Assembly: GCF_048771995.1 (NCBI RefSeq) | Contig: NC_133043.1 | Span: 6,565,001 to 6,629,000, forward strand | Direction of reading: 5' to 3' | DNA length: 64,000 nt | DNA from: Taeniopygia guttata | Lineage: Eukaryota; Chordata; Aves; Passeriformes; Estrildidae | Shown: piece by piece, positions 49,801 to 61,695 of the stretch | Position numbering within the stretch: the first letter of the stretch is position 1 | How the letters are laid out: every line of letters begins with the position of its first letter | Position numbers and translations under genes: made by a program | The notes under the pieces: model-generated | Told to the model about the DNA's origin: nothing | Seen by the model: only the letters and a program-made list of their open reading frames with translations | The model's database searches: none

Positions 49801-51986
49801 AGGCTCCTGCTTTGGGCAAACCATCAAATTAGCAATGGCCTGACAGCTACTGTCCCTTCCAGCCATATTGTCAAAGTAAGGCTTTATCACTTTGAAATTG
49901 TTCAGTAAAACCTAGCCTTTATTTACTATAAAACTTCAGTGTTTAAAGATTTTAAGATCTTACGGATTCTCCTCTTCCTTTTTATTCTGGTGCAGAGGAA
50001 GCCAGACCTTCCTTAGAGAGCATTTGTGCTTCAGTGCTTTTGGTTGGTTCTCTGTGTCAGTAAATGTGAATATTTGTCTTGGCTCCCTTCTCCATGGGGC
50101 CAAGACAAACCTGCAGGCAATTTTTACATAACCTTTCCCCAAAATTCAAGTGATCCTTAAGCATGGAGGCAGCTAGCAGAAGCTCGAAGAAAAAACAAAC
50201 CAGGAGCCCAGAAATACCCTGTGATGTACCCAAAACATGTGCATGTGCCTGAATTAAGAGAGGAATTGCCCAGGGGCAATAGAATGAGATAAAATTCCCT
50301 TCCCTAAGTCTGGAACACAGGTTGGGCTGGTGTTTAACATTGATCCAGGGGTGAAGAAAAAAATACTGGGAGGGTCAGGCTGTCATGATTCCCCTTTTCT
50401 CCTCCTCCTCTCTTATGCAAACAGGGTTGGGAGAAGAGGAGGAGGTCCTGCTTTTCCTCACCCGATGCAGAGTTGAGCCCTGTGCCCCACTCTGATTTCA
50501 GCCCAGAACAACCACAAAAGAAGCAGATGGATTTATCATCTATGGTCTCTTCCCAACTATAACCAACAGAAAACATCTGTAGGGGGAAGGAGCCACTCAT
50601 TTGCTGTCTGAAATGTCAGTGAAACCCAAGAGAAAAAACCAAATGTAGCAATTACCCAGGGCTCCTCTAGCCCCCTGCAATAATCAAATAGAGATAATTT
50701 TCACTGGCTCCTTTTTGTGCTGACTCCAGGCATGGAAGAAAAAGATCACAAAGGAAAATCACTCCCAATCCTCCAGTCTTTCTCAAAAACTGGGAGCTGA
50801 GGCTAACTAACCCGTAGAAGGAAAACACACAGCCAGAAGGGCAGGAGCTTTCAAAACTTAATCCCTTCAGACAAATATGAAATACTTGTGTTTCAGCTGG
50901 GGCATGAATCAGAGATGATTCCCAGCAATCCCTGATTTAATACCAGCAAGGGCTGGGTGCAGTGGATGCAGCTTTTCCCCCTCCCTCTACCTGCTGAATC
51001 CATCTCCAGCTTTTGAGGCTGATTTGGGGCTGGCCATGGCACCATTAACTCAAACTAAACAGCCTGCTCCCATCACCCACAGGGAGCCACGGGGTCAGCT
51101 GGAAACCAGAGAAAATCTGTTTAGTCATTTTTGAAGGCAAAGCAAACCCTGATGATATCACTTACTCCTGCAGACACTCAGTCGGCAGTTTGCTGCCAGA
51201 GCACCTGGTCCTGCTGCCTCAAAACACTCTGAGGGAGCCCCTTGCACTTTATTAACCAAATTCACAGGTTTTTTTCCCTGGAAAACCCAGTGAAGATGGT
51301 GTGCAGGGCCGTGGGTGCAAGTGGGACCACCTGGCACAGCTCAGCCCCAGCACGGCTCAGCCCTCCTTCATCCTCATGGGGTGTTCAGGGAGATGCTCCC
51401 ACCCATCCCAAGCAGAATCCCCCACTCATCAGGGGTTTTTGTGGTGGGGGAAACAGTTTTGTCCTCCAGCTGCCTCTCATCAAGGCTCCCTGACCACAGC
51501 TGGAGTGATGACCACGCAGAGCAGTGGGGTGGGGAGGAGGACAGAGCCCCCAGGAGCCCCCAGGAGCTTTGGATGGCATCCAGCAGCTCAGGGAGCTCAG
51601 GAAACCTCCCACCGCACAAAGGTTGCACCCCAGTGCCCTGGGCTGGAGAAGCACCCACCCCCAGGGTCCCGTGGAGAACCAGCCTTCAGCAGAACCTCTT
51701 CCACCCCAGCACGGGCAAAGGCAGAGGGGGAAGGTGCGGAACAGCACAGAGGGGACAAGGGGACAAAGCCACAGCCAGTGTGATTGTCCCCTCTGGAACC
51801 AGCAAGGGGACAAGAGGTGGCAGAGGGGCTGCCTGGCCTGTCCACCTTCCCCAGGGTGTCACTGACTGAGGAAGAGCAGATAAAGCTCTCTAAAGTGAAG
51901 ATGTTTTCTGCTCAGGCCACGGAGCAGGAGCTGAGGCCACCAGCAAGGGACCTGCCACCAGTGAAGGAGTTGAAGGAGCTGCCATC

Positions 51987-52603
51987 TGTCAGAATCTGTG
52001 GTATTGATGATTCTGAGATGTAGAAAGTCTCTGTCTGTCAGCCCCGTTGCCAAAGCAGAAGCCATAATTGGTCTGTGCTGGTTTCAAGGTTGTTTATTCT
52101 GTTTATCTCTAACATGTTCTGCTGCCCTGCCGCAGCTCTGTCCTGCAGGGCAGCGTGTGGGGCTCTGCCCTCAGTGGGATGTTACAAACATTAAATACCA
52201 CAAACTACCTGTGCTGGATTTACAATAACGTGCCAATATCTGTCACCTACGTTGGACAGTGTGTCCCCAGCCTGAACCAACAGAAAAATGCCAACACCAC
52301 AGTGAAACATGGAGGGCATGAAGAAGGAGGAAAAGGACAAGACACACCCAATTTCCTCCATCTTGTCCCCTTTGGACCCCTCATCTAGAATCCTAAAATT
52401 TTACTTTTGCACCTGTGCCACACTTAATTATTCCTTATATCAAACACTCAGAGCTGGTAATTCATCCTGTAAGATTGAAAACTCGTTTCCATGGACAGAG
52501 ATCACAGCCAGTGTCTCTGGGGGCTCTGTCCAGGGGGGTTCCTGACCCCTGCCAGGGTCCCAGACCTGCCAGGGCAGCCAGAGGGAAGCCCTGGACTCCC
52601 ACA
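51987..52603 (-). mobile_element. solo LTR of an endogenous retrovirus, family A copy 2
   Basis: The second, inverted copy of the LTR at 10485-11101. On the plus strand it begins TGTCAGAATC and ends GACTCCCACA. It is bracketed by a perfect 6-base target-site duplication, GCCATC at 51981-51986 and 52604-52609. Six-base duplications are usual for class II (beta/alpha-like) avian endogenous retroviruses, so the family is tentatively class II. Regulatory order (AATAAA, then CAACCTTG) is on the minus strand. By eye over about 285 aligned bases, the two copies differ at roughly seven or eight positions, so insertion or copying was fairly recent. No internal viral genes flank it. Confidence 0.88.
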
Positions 52604-52609
52604 GCCATC

Positions 52610-53701
52610 TCTCGTGCTTCCATTGCACTGGAGGGCTGAGCTGGGCTGAGCTCCCAGGGCACGGCCAGCAGCACCACTCCCAATGGCTTTAGCAGCAAAT
52701 AAACACAATAAACAGGGGGAAAGGGATGCTCAGAGAGAGGAGACAACTTGTCCCTGAGTCACCAACAGCTATGCACAGATTGCAGGTCTCTCCTCCAGAC
52801 CTGCTCTGCTTTCCTGCCCGGGGATGTTGCTCTGTGGCTGTTTCACCTTCTCCCAGCCTCCCCCCAAAACAGCTTCACCCCCACTTCTCCCCAGCACTGA
52901 AGTGTCTAAGCAGCAAGCCCAGGGTTGGTGGTCCAGTAAGAAATGCAAGGAAGGAGGCAACCTCTCTCCTGGGACCAGACTAGGTGGCCCTTTTTTAGTT
53001 CATGAGGAAATCAAGGGGGGAAAAATGAAAATAAAAAAGAAGGAGAAAAATATCCATGCCCAAGGCTTATTTTTTCTCAGCAACTCCAATTGTTTCTGCT
53101 GCCTAATAAATCATGTAGGCTAGGGACAACCAATCTGCACAGCATTATTATTGTCTCAATACATTTGTTGAAAGAAAAATAACACTGTGGCTTTGCTGAA
53201 GCAGACAGGATCTGCTTTTCCAAAGGTTTGTTGATATTAGCCCACAGTCCTGTTGGGCTCCATGTATACTCTGGACTAAAAGAGCTTTGCTGCATTCCCA
53301 TCTCTAAGATACAGAGAGTCACCAAACCTAAATATTACCCCGAGCAGCTGAGACCTCAAAAGGTCTTTCTTTGTTTTGCTCCACTCTCTGTTTCCCATTA
53401 ACTCCTGAGCAGCATTTGGGTGCCTCAGGCTTGCAGAACCCAGGGCTGAACTTGGCTCCAGGCTGAACTCTCTCACATCCATCTCCACAGCAGCGAGTTT
53501 GCAGCCTGCAGGATTTTCTCCACAAGATTTTCCACAGGGCCCAACTGGCTCTGCTTGGTGGATAAGCAGCACTTTGGTACGTGGTCATTTCAGCAAGATT
53601 TTTGCCATCAAACACCCTCAGGAAGTGATTTTCAGTCATCCCACATTAAGGAGCTGCAGGTTCTGCTCCCCACCAGCCCAATTCTCTTCATCTCCTTGTG
53701 A
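52610..53701. other. spacer between two solo LTRs, nothing recognised
   Basis: About 1.1 kb without viral coding similarity, so the two flanking LTRs are not the ends of one provirus. They also belong to different families. Confidence 0.6.
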
Positions 53702-54489
53702 TGCCTGCAACAGAGGCTGGAGAAGGTTAAGAGAATAAAATGGTTTTAGAGTTCGATAGTATTTCTTAAAGACCTTCAATTAATTATAAATTTATTACAT
53801 TATATAAATTCTATCTCTATATAGTCTATTATATATATAATTAATATATTATTATTATATAATATATTAATTATGATGTAAATATTAGAATTAATATATT
53901 ATATACCTTTGTTAATTATAAATTTATTCATAATTTATTAAAGGCCTTCCATTCATTATAAATTTATTAAATTATATAAATTTTATCTCTGTATATTCTA
54001 TTATAGATATTATTTATATAGTATATTATCTATTATATAAATCTTATAATTTATATATTTTATACCTTTGTTAATTATAAATTTATTCATAATTTCTTAA
54101 AGGCCTTCAATTCATTATAGTATTTATTAAAGGCCTTCAATAGGCACACCTTGGGCACTCAAAAGCCTCCCAGAGGCTACACCCAAGATGGACAATGAGT
54201 TTTTCAGACAATTTTAAGTTTAGTCCATTTACATATCAGGGGTTAATTGTCCAGTTACAGCTTCAGGTAATGAAGTCACATTCCCCCAGTTTGTGCCCCC
54301 CAAATTCACTTTTTTTTGTACGTTTTGGGTCCTGAGGCTGTAGGGTGTCCTTGAGTGTCAGGCCCAGAGGAATTGTTTTGTCTGACCAAAATGTGAAGGC
54401 AGTAGCTGACACTTCACATGGAGTTTAGAGTTTCACACCAATGGAGTGCAGGATCTGAAAAGTATAAAAGCTAAAGTCTTAAGGTATCA
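53702..54489 (-). mobile_element. ERVL-like solo LTR, family B copy 2, with AT-rich expansion
   Basis: Homologue of the LTR at 11509-11905, in the same minus orientation. It is almost twice as long because about 370 bases of AT-rich tandem repeat (53755-54125) sit next to its poly(A) signal (AATAAATAC on the minus strand, signal at 54123-54128). The rest of the LTR (54126-54489) aligns with copy 1 throughout. The minus-strand TATA position is degraded. Ends were set by alignment with copy 1, and no target-site duplication was recognised. Confidence 0.75.
53755..54140. repeat. AT-rich tandem repeat, ~160-170 bp units, inside an LTR
   Basis: The phrase TTAAAG(A/G)CCTTC(A/C)ATT recurs near 53766, 53938, 54098 and 54127, giving two imperfect units of about 172 and 160 bases plus a partial one. 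The unit interiors are almost pure A/T (ATTATAAATTTATT, TATATAAT). The other copy of this LTR has the phrase only once (near 11559), so this is a local amplification after insertion. Confidence 0.8.
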
Positions 54490-57400
54490 TTCACAGCCAA
54501 AAGCATCAGCACATTGTATGGAAAGGCCATAAATCCCCAGAGCAGGGCCACCAGCACCCCTGTGCTTGCCCTTGGTGTCCCCAGGAGAAGCACAAAGTTG
54601 GCCTGGGTGCAGAGAGCAAAGCCCTGGGCTCAGGGCTGTGCCCTTGTCTGTCCACGCTCCACTGGTGCTATTGCTTCTTTCTGAATGAGAATCAAACAGC
54701 CTCGATTTTTCTGCATTTTTTTCTGACTTTTTTCCTTTCCATAGCACATGGAAACCAGGAGAGCTCTCTGCCAGAGGTAGGGACACACGGCCAAAGGGAG
54801 TCCCAAAAAGCCTTGGCTGAGCCTTGAGGAGCCCAGGCAGGGCACATCAGCCCAGATGTGTCTGTCCACAGCCACAGCAGAGTGACCCCAGCCTGGAGAT
54901 GTGGAGAGAAGGAAACTCTGAGGCAAAAGAGCCAACAGCAGTGAGTGCTGCCCCAGCCAGAGGCAGCCCCCAGCTCTGCACGCTCTGTAGCCACTGAACA
55001 GCATCACAGCAAATAAAATTTGCCCCCTGATACTCCCAAGTGTCAGACATTGTGATACCTTTGGCTGTGAAGGAAATGATAATTTCGTTTTGGATGCCAA
55101 GCCAAGGGTACATGGGGTTTGGAAGTCAAACAACACAGAGGGGTTTTTCCACCCAGCTTCACTTCTGCTGCCTCTGCAGCAGTTCCCCATAGCCAGGCTG
55201 CTGTCACAGGGCTTCACATCATCACCCATTCCTGCCCTGAGAGGGCCCTGCAGCATGAAGGGGAAGGAAAGGGCATGAGTGTCACAAGGAGATGAGGCAG
55301 AGCCAAAACAGCCCTGCAAAGGTGGGCAGACACAGCCCATCCATCCCCTTTGAAGGGCTTCAGAAACAGGGGGAAAGCTGAGTGAAATAAAGGCCAAGGT
55401 TTAGCTAAGGTTTGGCCACTTCTAAAGATTTTTTTTTAAGCATGATCAATAGATTTACTAGATCCTCTGAGCCCCAGGAGCGAGTCCTGCAGTGTTTACA
55501 GCCATGAGGAGGCATTTGCAGCCATGGGTCAGTAGCAGCACTTGAATAGACAAGCCCAGACAGGGGATACCTCCACTGGCTGAAATCAGCTCCAGTCTTC
55601 CTTGTCCAAAATCCACCATTCATCCCCAACTCACCAGTGTCCACCAGCATTCAGGCTGGGATGTCCCTGCAGCACTGACCAAAATTCAGATTAAAACATC
55701 TTCTGTGGGACTGAAGAAAACTGTTGCAGGGGAGCAACATTTGTGGGGGATTTTGAAAATATTTTTTTCCTACCCTGGGAAAGACAGAAATTCTTTCTGC
55801 ATTTGGGGCACAGTAATAGGCAGATAGGATTTCTCTGGAATAAGCAGATTAAGAACAACCCAAGGAAGGGGGATAACACTGCAGAGTCAGAAGGAAAAAG
55901 CCCAAGGGCAAGGCAAGCTTGGCTCAGCTGCCCCAGACAACCATCACAGGGCTTGAGCTGCAGCCACTGCTGCTTATCAGCAGTGGAATGGTTTTGTGTC
56001 CGTGCTGGAATCTGCCCCTGAGATGGGTCCGTGCCTGAATTTCTGTGTGACCAGCACTCTGCCCAGCCCCTCCGAGGGGCTGACACCTCTCCAAGAGCAG
56101 CCACCATCCGCATCACAATGAGAGATGTGTTTGTTTGTGTCTCCCCAAGTCCCCATTTGTCCTCTCCAAAAACCACGGAGTAATTCAGCCCCAGGGCAGA
56201 CTCCAGCCTGGGACAGCCAGAGCTGAGTGCGGTGCCCAAGACCTTCCCCATGCCACTCCCTTTAAAAACAACTCTGGGCTGAGGTGGCTGAACTGATTCT
56301 TTTTAATTATTATTATTTTTTTTTTCCTCTCCAGGCAAATACACGCTCTGCACAAACCAGTCTGACTCCAGCTCAGTCTGGTGCTTCCCAAAGGAACCGG
56401 GGGAACCGGTTGGTGATGGGGCAACCCCTCCACAGCCACCACGGTGGGCACCTGTCCCAGCCCCACACCCCCAGAGGTGGCAGTGACATCCACAATGCCT
56501 CACCCACCTCCATCATCTCTGCTGTTTTAGAGGGGATTTCACCAGGTTTCCATGCAGTCAGCAATGCCCTCACCTCTGCATGTGGCAGCAGCTCTGCCCA
56601 AAGCCCTTCTCCCTCAGCTCATCTCAAGTGGGATAAACATGTTTATCATGGCAGCAGCCAGGACCAAGCAGGATTCAGCCTCAAGGCTGCACTTCCCAAT
56701 GCAGAGAGGAGCCCACCAGGCTGCTGGAAGCACCAGGGAAGAGCCACCCCCTTTCAGGACAGCCTGTGCTCAGCATCCCTTTGGCTGCAGCAGGGTCCCC
56801 CCACCCCAGCTCCAGGCTGAGAGCTCAATCCTCATTATTACTGGCACAAGATGTTCCTCACATCCCAGCTCAGCACCTAAAACTGGCTGGCTGCAGAGGG
56901 CAGAGCCAAGGCTCTGGTGTCCCAGGGGCTGGGACAATTTCCATGGAGTGTTTTCCACCCAGAGCAGGGAGTTCTGACAGGAGCCTGAGCAATACCATGA
57001 AATAACACTGCAGAAAGGCCAAAGGAAGATTCTCCCTGCCCCAATCCAGTGTGGGGACACAGCAGCATTGCTGCACACACATCCACCCCAGGAATTAGCC
57101 CAGGCTGAGCAGCACGTGCTCCCCAGCAGGAGCACAAAGCACACCCAGGAGCAATCCTGAAGCTCTTACAGAACTTCTTGGCTCTTGCCCCAAAGCAGGG
57201 CAAGGCGTGACTCTCCCAAAACCAAGTAATGCTGACTCCTGCTGTGCTGCTACGGCCTCTGAGCCCCAGGAGATGCCTCTGGTTTTCAGAGAAGCCAGGA
57301 AAAGGCAAAGCAGCTGAGTCAGCACCCAGCCTTGGGGAGAAAGCCCTGAGTCAGCTCTGCTTCCAGCACAAGTGGACTCCTCCTGTCCTCTCCTCTCCTC

Positions 57401-60400
57401 TCCCCTCTCAGCACTGCTGGAAACCCCATCCCTGCCCTGGCAGCCCCATCCCTGCCCCGGCAGCCCCATCCCTGCCCTGCCAGCCCCATCCCTGCCCTGG
57501 CAGCCCCATCCCTGCCCTGCCAGCCCCATCCCTGCCCTGGCAGCCCCATCCCTGCCCCGGCAGCCCCATCCCTGCCCTGGCAGCCCCACATCAGCTGCAC
57601 ACACAAAGCACACACAAGTGAGGCTTTGCAGGCTGGAGACCTCAAACACAGGAGCAGCTCCTGCTCAGAGCCAGGTACCTCCCTGCCAGGAGCAAGGGCT
57701 CACCCAAAACCTCTCAGAGACTCACACACAGCTCCCTCATGATGTTTTTCTGGTTTACTTCTCAACCTATTTGGTTTTCAATCTGCTGTCTCCTAGAACA
57801 GCTGGTCCCAGTATTGCTAACCTTACTCACCACTGACCCAGCATCTCTGACACGCATCACCAAGAGACCTTTTCAGCTCCAGAAATAAGTATTGGCTAAT
57901 TAAGTTTACAAGGAGAGGAGAGCTCCTGTCTGCCTCAGAGGTGTTGCACCACACCAGCTGGTCAGGCCTGGAGCTCAGACAAGCCCTATCACACCTCCAA
58001 GGTTTGCAGGAGGCACCTGCTGCATTGCACCACGGCACGCCCCAGCCTGGGTGTGAACACCCCTGGACCTCAGCAGGGCTTGATGCAAGAGCCAGATCAC
58101 AATCCTGCCTCCTGCCAGTGTGACTCACTTCAAATCACAGCCTTTCCCCTCCCAGGCAGCACAGCAGCAAGGAGAAATCACCCAGCTTGGCTGTTATTTA
58201 GCTTGAATGTGGCCAAAGGCTGCTCCCCCAGAGCCCATCTGTGTCCTTGGGTGAGGTCCTCAGTTCCACACAGGACCAGCACAGGGGTAAATCAGGGCAG
58301 AACCTCCTCCAGAAAAGGCTGGGCCATGCTGATGGCGACTACTTTTATCAGGAGAAGAGACCAGCAGCAGGCTGGAGCTAAAGCAGATGCTTCCCAGAAG
58401 GAAAACTGGGATCACCCATGGGAGTGAGACAGCAGAACTAACAAAAAAAAAGTTGTGTTGATGAAAAGATGTCCACAAGCAGCTCTGATCTCACAGCCAG
58501 CTGGCCTGAAGGCGGGCTGGGACATCACTGGGGACAAACTGTGACCATCACACCTCCCTGCAGCCTGGCCATGGCAAGAAGCAAAGTGTATCAGCATAGC
58601 AGGGGAAAATGGCCTGTTCTTCCTGAATGGGAAGCAAACAGGTGAAATAATCATGTTCCTCTGGCCTGTCTGGCAGCAAACCAAGCACAGTGACCCTGCT
58701 GCCCTCCATGCAGGCACTGGAGTCGTGGTGTTTGAAGAGATGACCCTGTGTCCCCACAGGATGAAGAAAGACAAGTTTTCCCCCAGTCAAGCAGCATCTG
58801 ATAAACCTCAAACAGACCCTGCAGACACCCACACGAGTTTCCCAACCCATCTGTGTGTCACCACAGCAAACTCTGCATGGCTCATACCTGAGATGTGATT
58901 TAGCTCACCAGGGGGCTCATGGAAAGTCAGAGAAATCGAGGGTTACCATGGAAATTGTTTTCACCAACAAGGCAAACCACACGCTGGCCAGAGTTCAGAC
59001 ACAAGAACACAGCACATCCCTTGTGCCTATTTACAGGCAGTGTTGCCCAACTGGAGGGGGCTCTTACAGAGGCAATTCAAGGTCATTACTTCTGCTTCCT
59101 AAGGAACAGATAAGTCAGCATGTTGCTTTTAAGAGGAACTCAGTTATGCTAATTAGTTATCAAGAGGAAGCCCTTCATCTTCAGAGAGCTGCAGTGGTAG
59201 GAAGAGCAATGCTTTGCAAGCACCTGCTCCACCTCTGTCCTGAGTCACCTTCCAGGGTCTCTCATTAGGTGGCAACTAGCCTGTCCCCACATGACACTGC
59301 ATCAGGGTGTCATTTGCTTCTCATTACAGACTGCAGCCAGCACATGTCAGCAAAGATAGTCATTTTTAATCCATCCTTTCCATCCCTGACTCCTCTGCCA
59401 GACAAGTCGAGCTATAACTATAATCATGTTTCAAAGACTTAAGGGTGAGCATTTGGGAACTGGATTTTAGGGCAGTCAGTGAAATCCCTGTTAACCTCTC
59501 CCTGTACAAAGCACAGGGTTCAAAGGGTATTTAAAGAAAAAAAAAGTCTACAAACAACTTAAAACTGCCATAAAAACTGAACTGCAGCCAAAGGTGGAGC
59601 TCCAGGGCCAAAGCCTCCCCAACTGTTTGTATTTTGCTTGCACTGTCCTCATAAAATACTGGCTGAACACTTAATTCAGCCTCTTCCCCTTGCTCCTGCA
59701 GCCCTGCAGGGGAAGATGAGAGTGGGCAGTTTGGAGACAATTCCAGGAACATATTGTTCTTCTCTTCTCATCCTGCCAGCAGTCACTCTGTGCTGGAAAA
59801 AGCTCATGAAACACAGCAGAAGAGGAGAGGTGAGGTACAGGGCTTTGAAACGCCCACTCAGCTCTGCTCAGGAGTTATCTCAGTGCGAAATCACATTTTT
59901 TAAAGCCTGAAAAAGGCTGAGTTGAGACCCTCGAAGGAAGCAAGGCCACAGAGAGGGGTTGGAGTGAACCATTTTACCCCTTTACTGGTCCTGGCTCATT
60001 TCTCTTGAAATCCCAAGTAGCCTGGAGGGAACCTTGGACTGCACAGAACGGGATGCTGGGTTGGAGCTTTGGCTTACAGGAGGCTGGAAAGCAGCTGGGA
60101 TCAAAGCAGCAAATAGGTGGGTGCTAGATGGGGTTAGAGGTCTCTGCAGAAGAAGTGACAGTGCCTTGGAGCCTCTTAGGATCACCTAACCACAGCCAAA
60201 AGAAACTCTTCTTCTCCCACTGGCCCACAGAGTGAACTCTGCTGAGAGGGGTTCACAGAAACGCTCACAGAGGGATTTTGGTTTCACTTCAGGCCAGTAT
60301 TTTGGTACAACCCTGGGGCTTTTACCCTTGATAAGGGTCATGGGACATCTTACCATCCATCTCAGAACTTCTGCACCCACCCAGGACCCACCCTGAGCTG

Positions 60401-61075
60401 CCCTCCCCAAGCCTCAGGACCAAGTTACACAAAGCAGAGGTGAGGGATCGGGTAGAAAGCGACACTGAGCAGAAACTTTTTATTTAAAGTAGCTGACAGC
60501 CTAAAATAAAAGTTGGAGGGGTGGAGAATGCTGAAGAATGAACATGGGCAAGAGATTAAAATCCTCGTGAAGGCACCATCAGTGATGCACTGCAGGCTCT
60601 GGGGGCTGAGGAGAGGGGAGAGCTCCTCGGGACGGTGCCTGCAGAGGTGGCACAGCCTATTCAAGTGTTGATTCCTCACAGGGTGGCCTGGTCATGTCCC
60701 CCAGGACTCACAGACATCAACAGTCACCTCATGCCAAGCTACCACACTTAAAAGCTTCAAGCTAAACATAAAGGGTCAGCCTGCCTTTGGAGCTGGTCCC
60801 AAAATAACTCCACTGGCATCAGAGAGAACACTCAAAGCCTCGCCTGCACACTTGTCTAAAAATCTCCAAAAATAGCTCTTGTTTCCCCTTTGAAAAAAAT
60901 AAAAAACTGTGGTTCCCAATGCCTCACAGGAACTCTGGTTCTGCTCAGCAAAGCCACAAAATAAGTGAGCAGCCCAGAATTGATCTATGAGCACATCTGG
61001 ACTAGCTGAAATCGGCCTTAAGAAGAAAGGAAAAAAAATAAAGATTTTAAACAGCATGTGTCAAATCCAGGGACC
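54490..61075. other. intergenic downstream of METRNL, minisatellite only
   Basis: Contains the 20-bp minisatellite at 57.4 kb and the longest open frame of the window (255 codons, minus strand, 54630-55397). That frame shows no domain I recognise, so I do not call it a gene. The right part could include a longer METRNL 3' UTR if the distal AATAAA at 60479 is used. Confidence 0.5.
57421..57600. repeat. minisatellite, 20 bp unit, 9 copies
   Basis: Perfectly phased 20-base units of the form CAGCCCCATCCCTGCCCTGG, with T/C and G/C variants at fixed positions. It is C-rich on the plus strand and G-rich on the minus strand. The open frames it creates on both strands are a by-product of the repeat, whose period is not a multiple of three. 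Confidence 0.95.
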
Positions 61076-61081
61076 TTTATT
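61076..61081 (-). terminator. candidate METRNL polyadenylation signal AATAAA
   Basis: AATAAA on the minus strand about 615 bases past the METRNL stop codon, followed by a T- and GT-rich segment. Competing signals lie at 61404-61409 and 60479-60484, so this choice is only a candidate. Confidence 0.35.
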
Positions 61082-61151
61082 TCTCTGGAATGGAAAGAAT
61101 TTGCCAGCCTGGACGAAAAATTGCAGGTGGCTATTGTACATTCTTTCAAAT

Positions 61152-61168
61152 AAAAAAAAAAAAAAAAA
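61152..61168. repeat. A17 homopolymer
   Basis: Run of 17 A just after CAAAT and before a short CA repeat. It lies within or just beyond the METRNL 3' UTR. Confidence 0.9.
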
Positions 61169-61403
61169 CCAACACACACACATAAGAGTTTGGCTCCATA
61201 AATTTCTGTCATAAGAAACAACTTTGAATTGTACACCAAGCTTTTTACAAAGCATCAATGTTAAGATGTTTTACCGTGCTCTATCACATTCTCGGCCATT
61301 TATACAGAATATGCCATACCAAATGCTACATCAGCTTAAGACATTTTTAAAAATTAGTATTAAAAAGATACAAAGGCATCTTGGCTTTCATTTGGGTTTT
61401 TCT

Positions 61404-61409
61404 TTTATT
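61404..61409 (-). terminator. alternative METRNL polyadenylation signal AATAAA
   Basis: AATAAA on the minus strand about 290 bases downstream of the METRNL stop, with a T-rich stretch some 35 bases further on. It could give a short 3' UTR isoform. Confidence 0.3.
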
Positions 61410-61695
61410 AAGACATGGGAGTTTTCTTTGTTTGTTTTCCTAAGGAAGTCACTAAAAAAATATAATAACTTAATTCATAAGGAGAAGATTGGTTAAAAAT
61501 CCAGCCTTTCTTGCTTGGCAGCCCTCTGAGCTCGTACCTCTGTTGCTTCCATGAGCCTGTGAGCACCTCAGGCTGGGGGATCTCAGCCTCCAGCTCTGCC
61601 CAGCCTCAGTCACCACGTTTGTTCAGAGTTCCCACTGCAGCCAGGAAACATTCCTGGCCAAATGCTAAAAGCCATCCTCGGCCAAACAGGGGGTT

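Larger units (their letters stand above)
44610..51980. other. intergenic, only simple repeats recognised
   Basis: A35 and TTCC repeats. A 184-codon GC-rich plus-strand frame (51315-51869) just before the LTR has no family resemblance. Confidence 0.5.
61076..61695 (-). other. METRNL: METRNL 3' UTR (extent uncertain)
   Basis: The sequence just downstream of the TGA must be 3' UTR. Read on the minus strand, AATAAA polyadenylation signals occur at 61404-61409 and 61076-61081, and a further one at 60479-60484. The one at 61076-61081 is followed by a GT/T-rich stretch suitable for cleavage. I set the limit there as a working guess. The true end could be the nearer or the farther signal, and transcript data would decide. 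Confidence 0.45.

Noticed and set aside
51315..51869. 184-codon frame adjoining the LTR at 51987, as possible ERV coding remnant
   Set aside because: No gag, pol or env motif is visible, and the LTR has an intact target-site duplication marking it as a solo insertion.
10485..54489. The two LTR pairs as an inverted segmental duplication or one giant provirus
   Set aside because: Relative orientations within the pairs differ, spacers are unrelated, each family A LTR has its own target-site duplication, and no viral genes lie between.
54630..55397. 255-codon open frame on the minus strand, longest in the window
   Set aside because: No recognisable domain, no clear splice or promoter context, and composition like the surrounding DNA. 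Frames of this size arise by chance in GC-moderate sequence of this length. A protein search with no hits, or no RNA, would confirm the rejection.
57319..57649. Collagen-like G-rich repeat protein from the 57.4-kb minisatellite
   Set aside because: A 20-base unit is not a multiple of three, so the frame cycles. Open frames appear on both strands as a composition effect.
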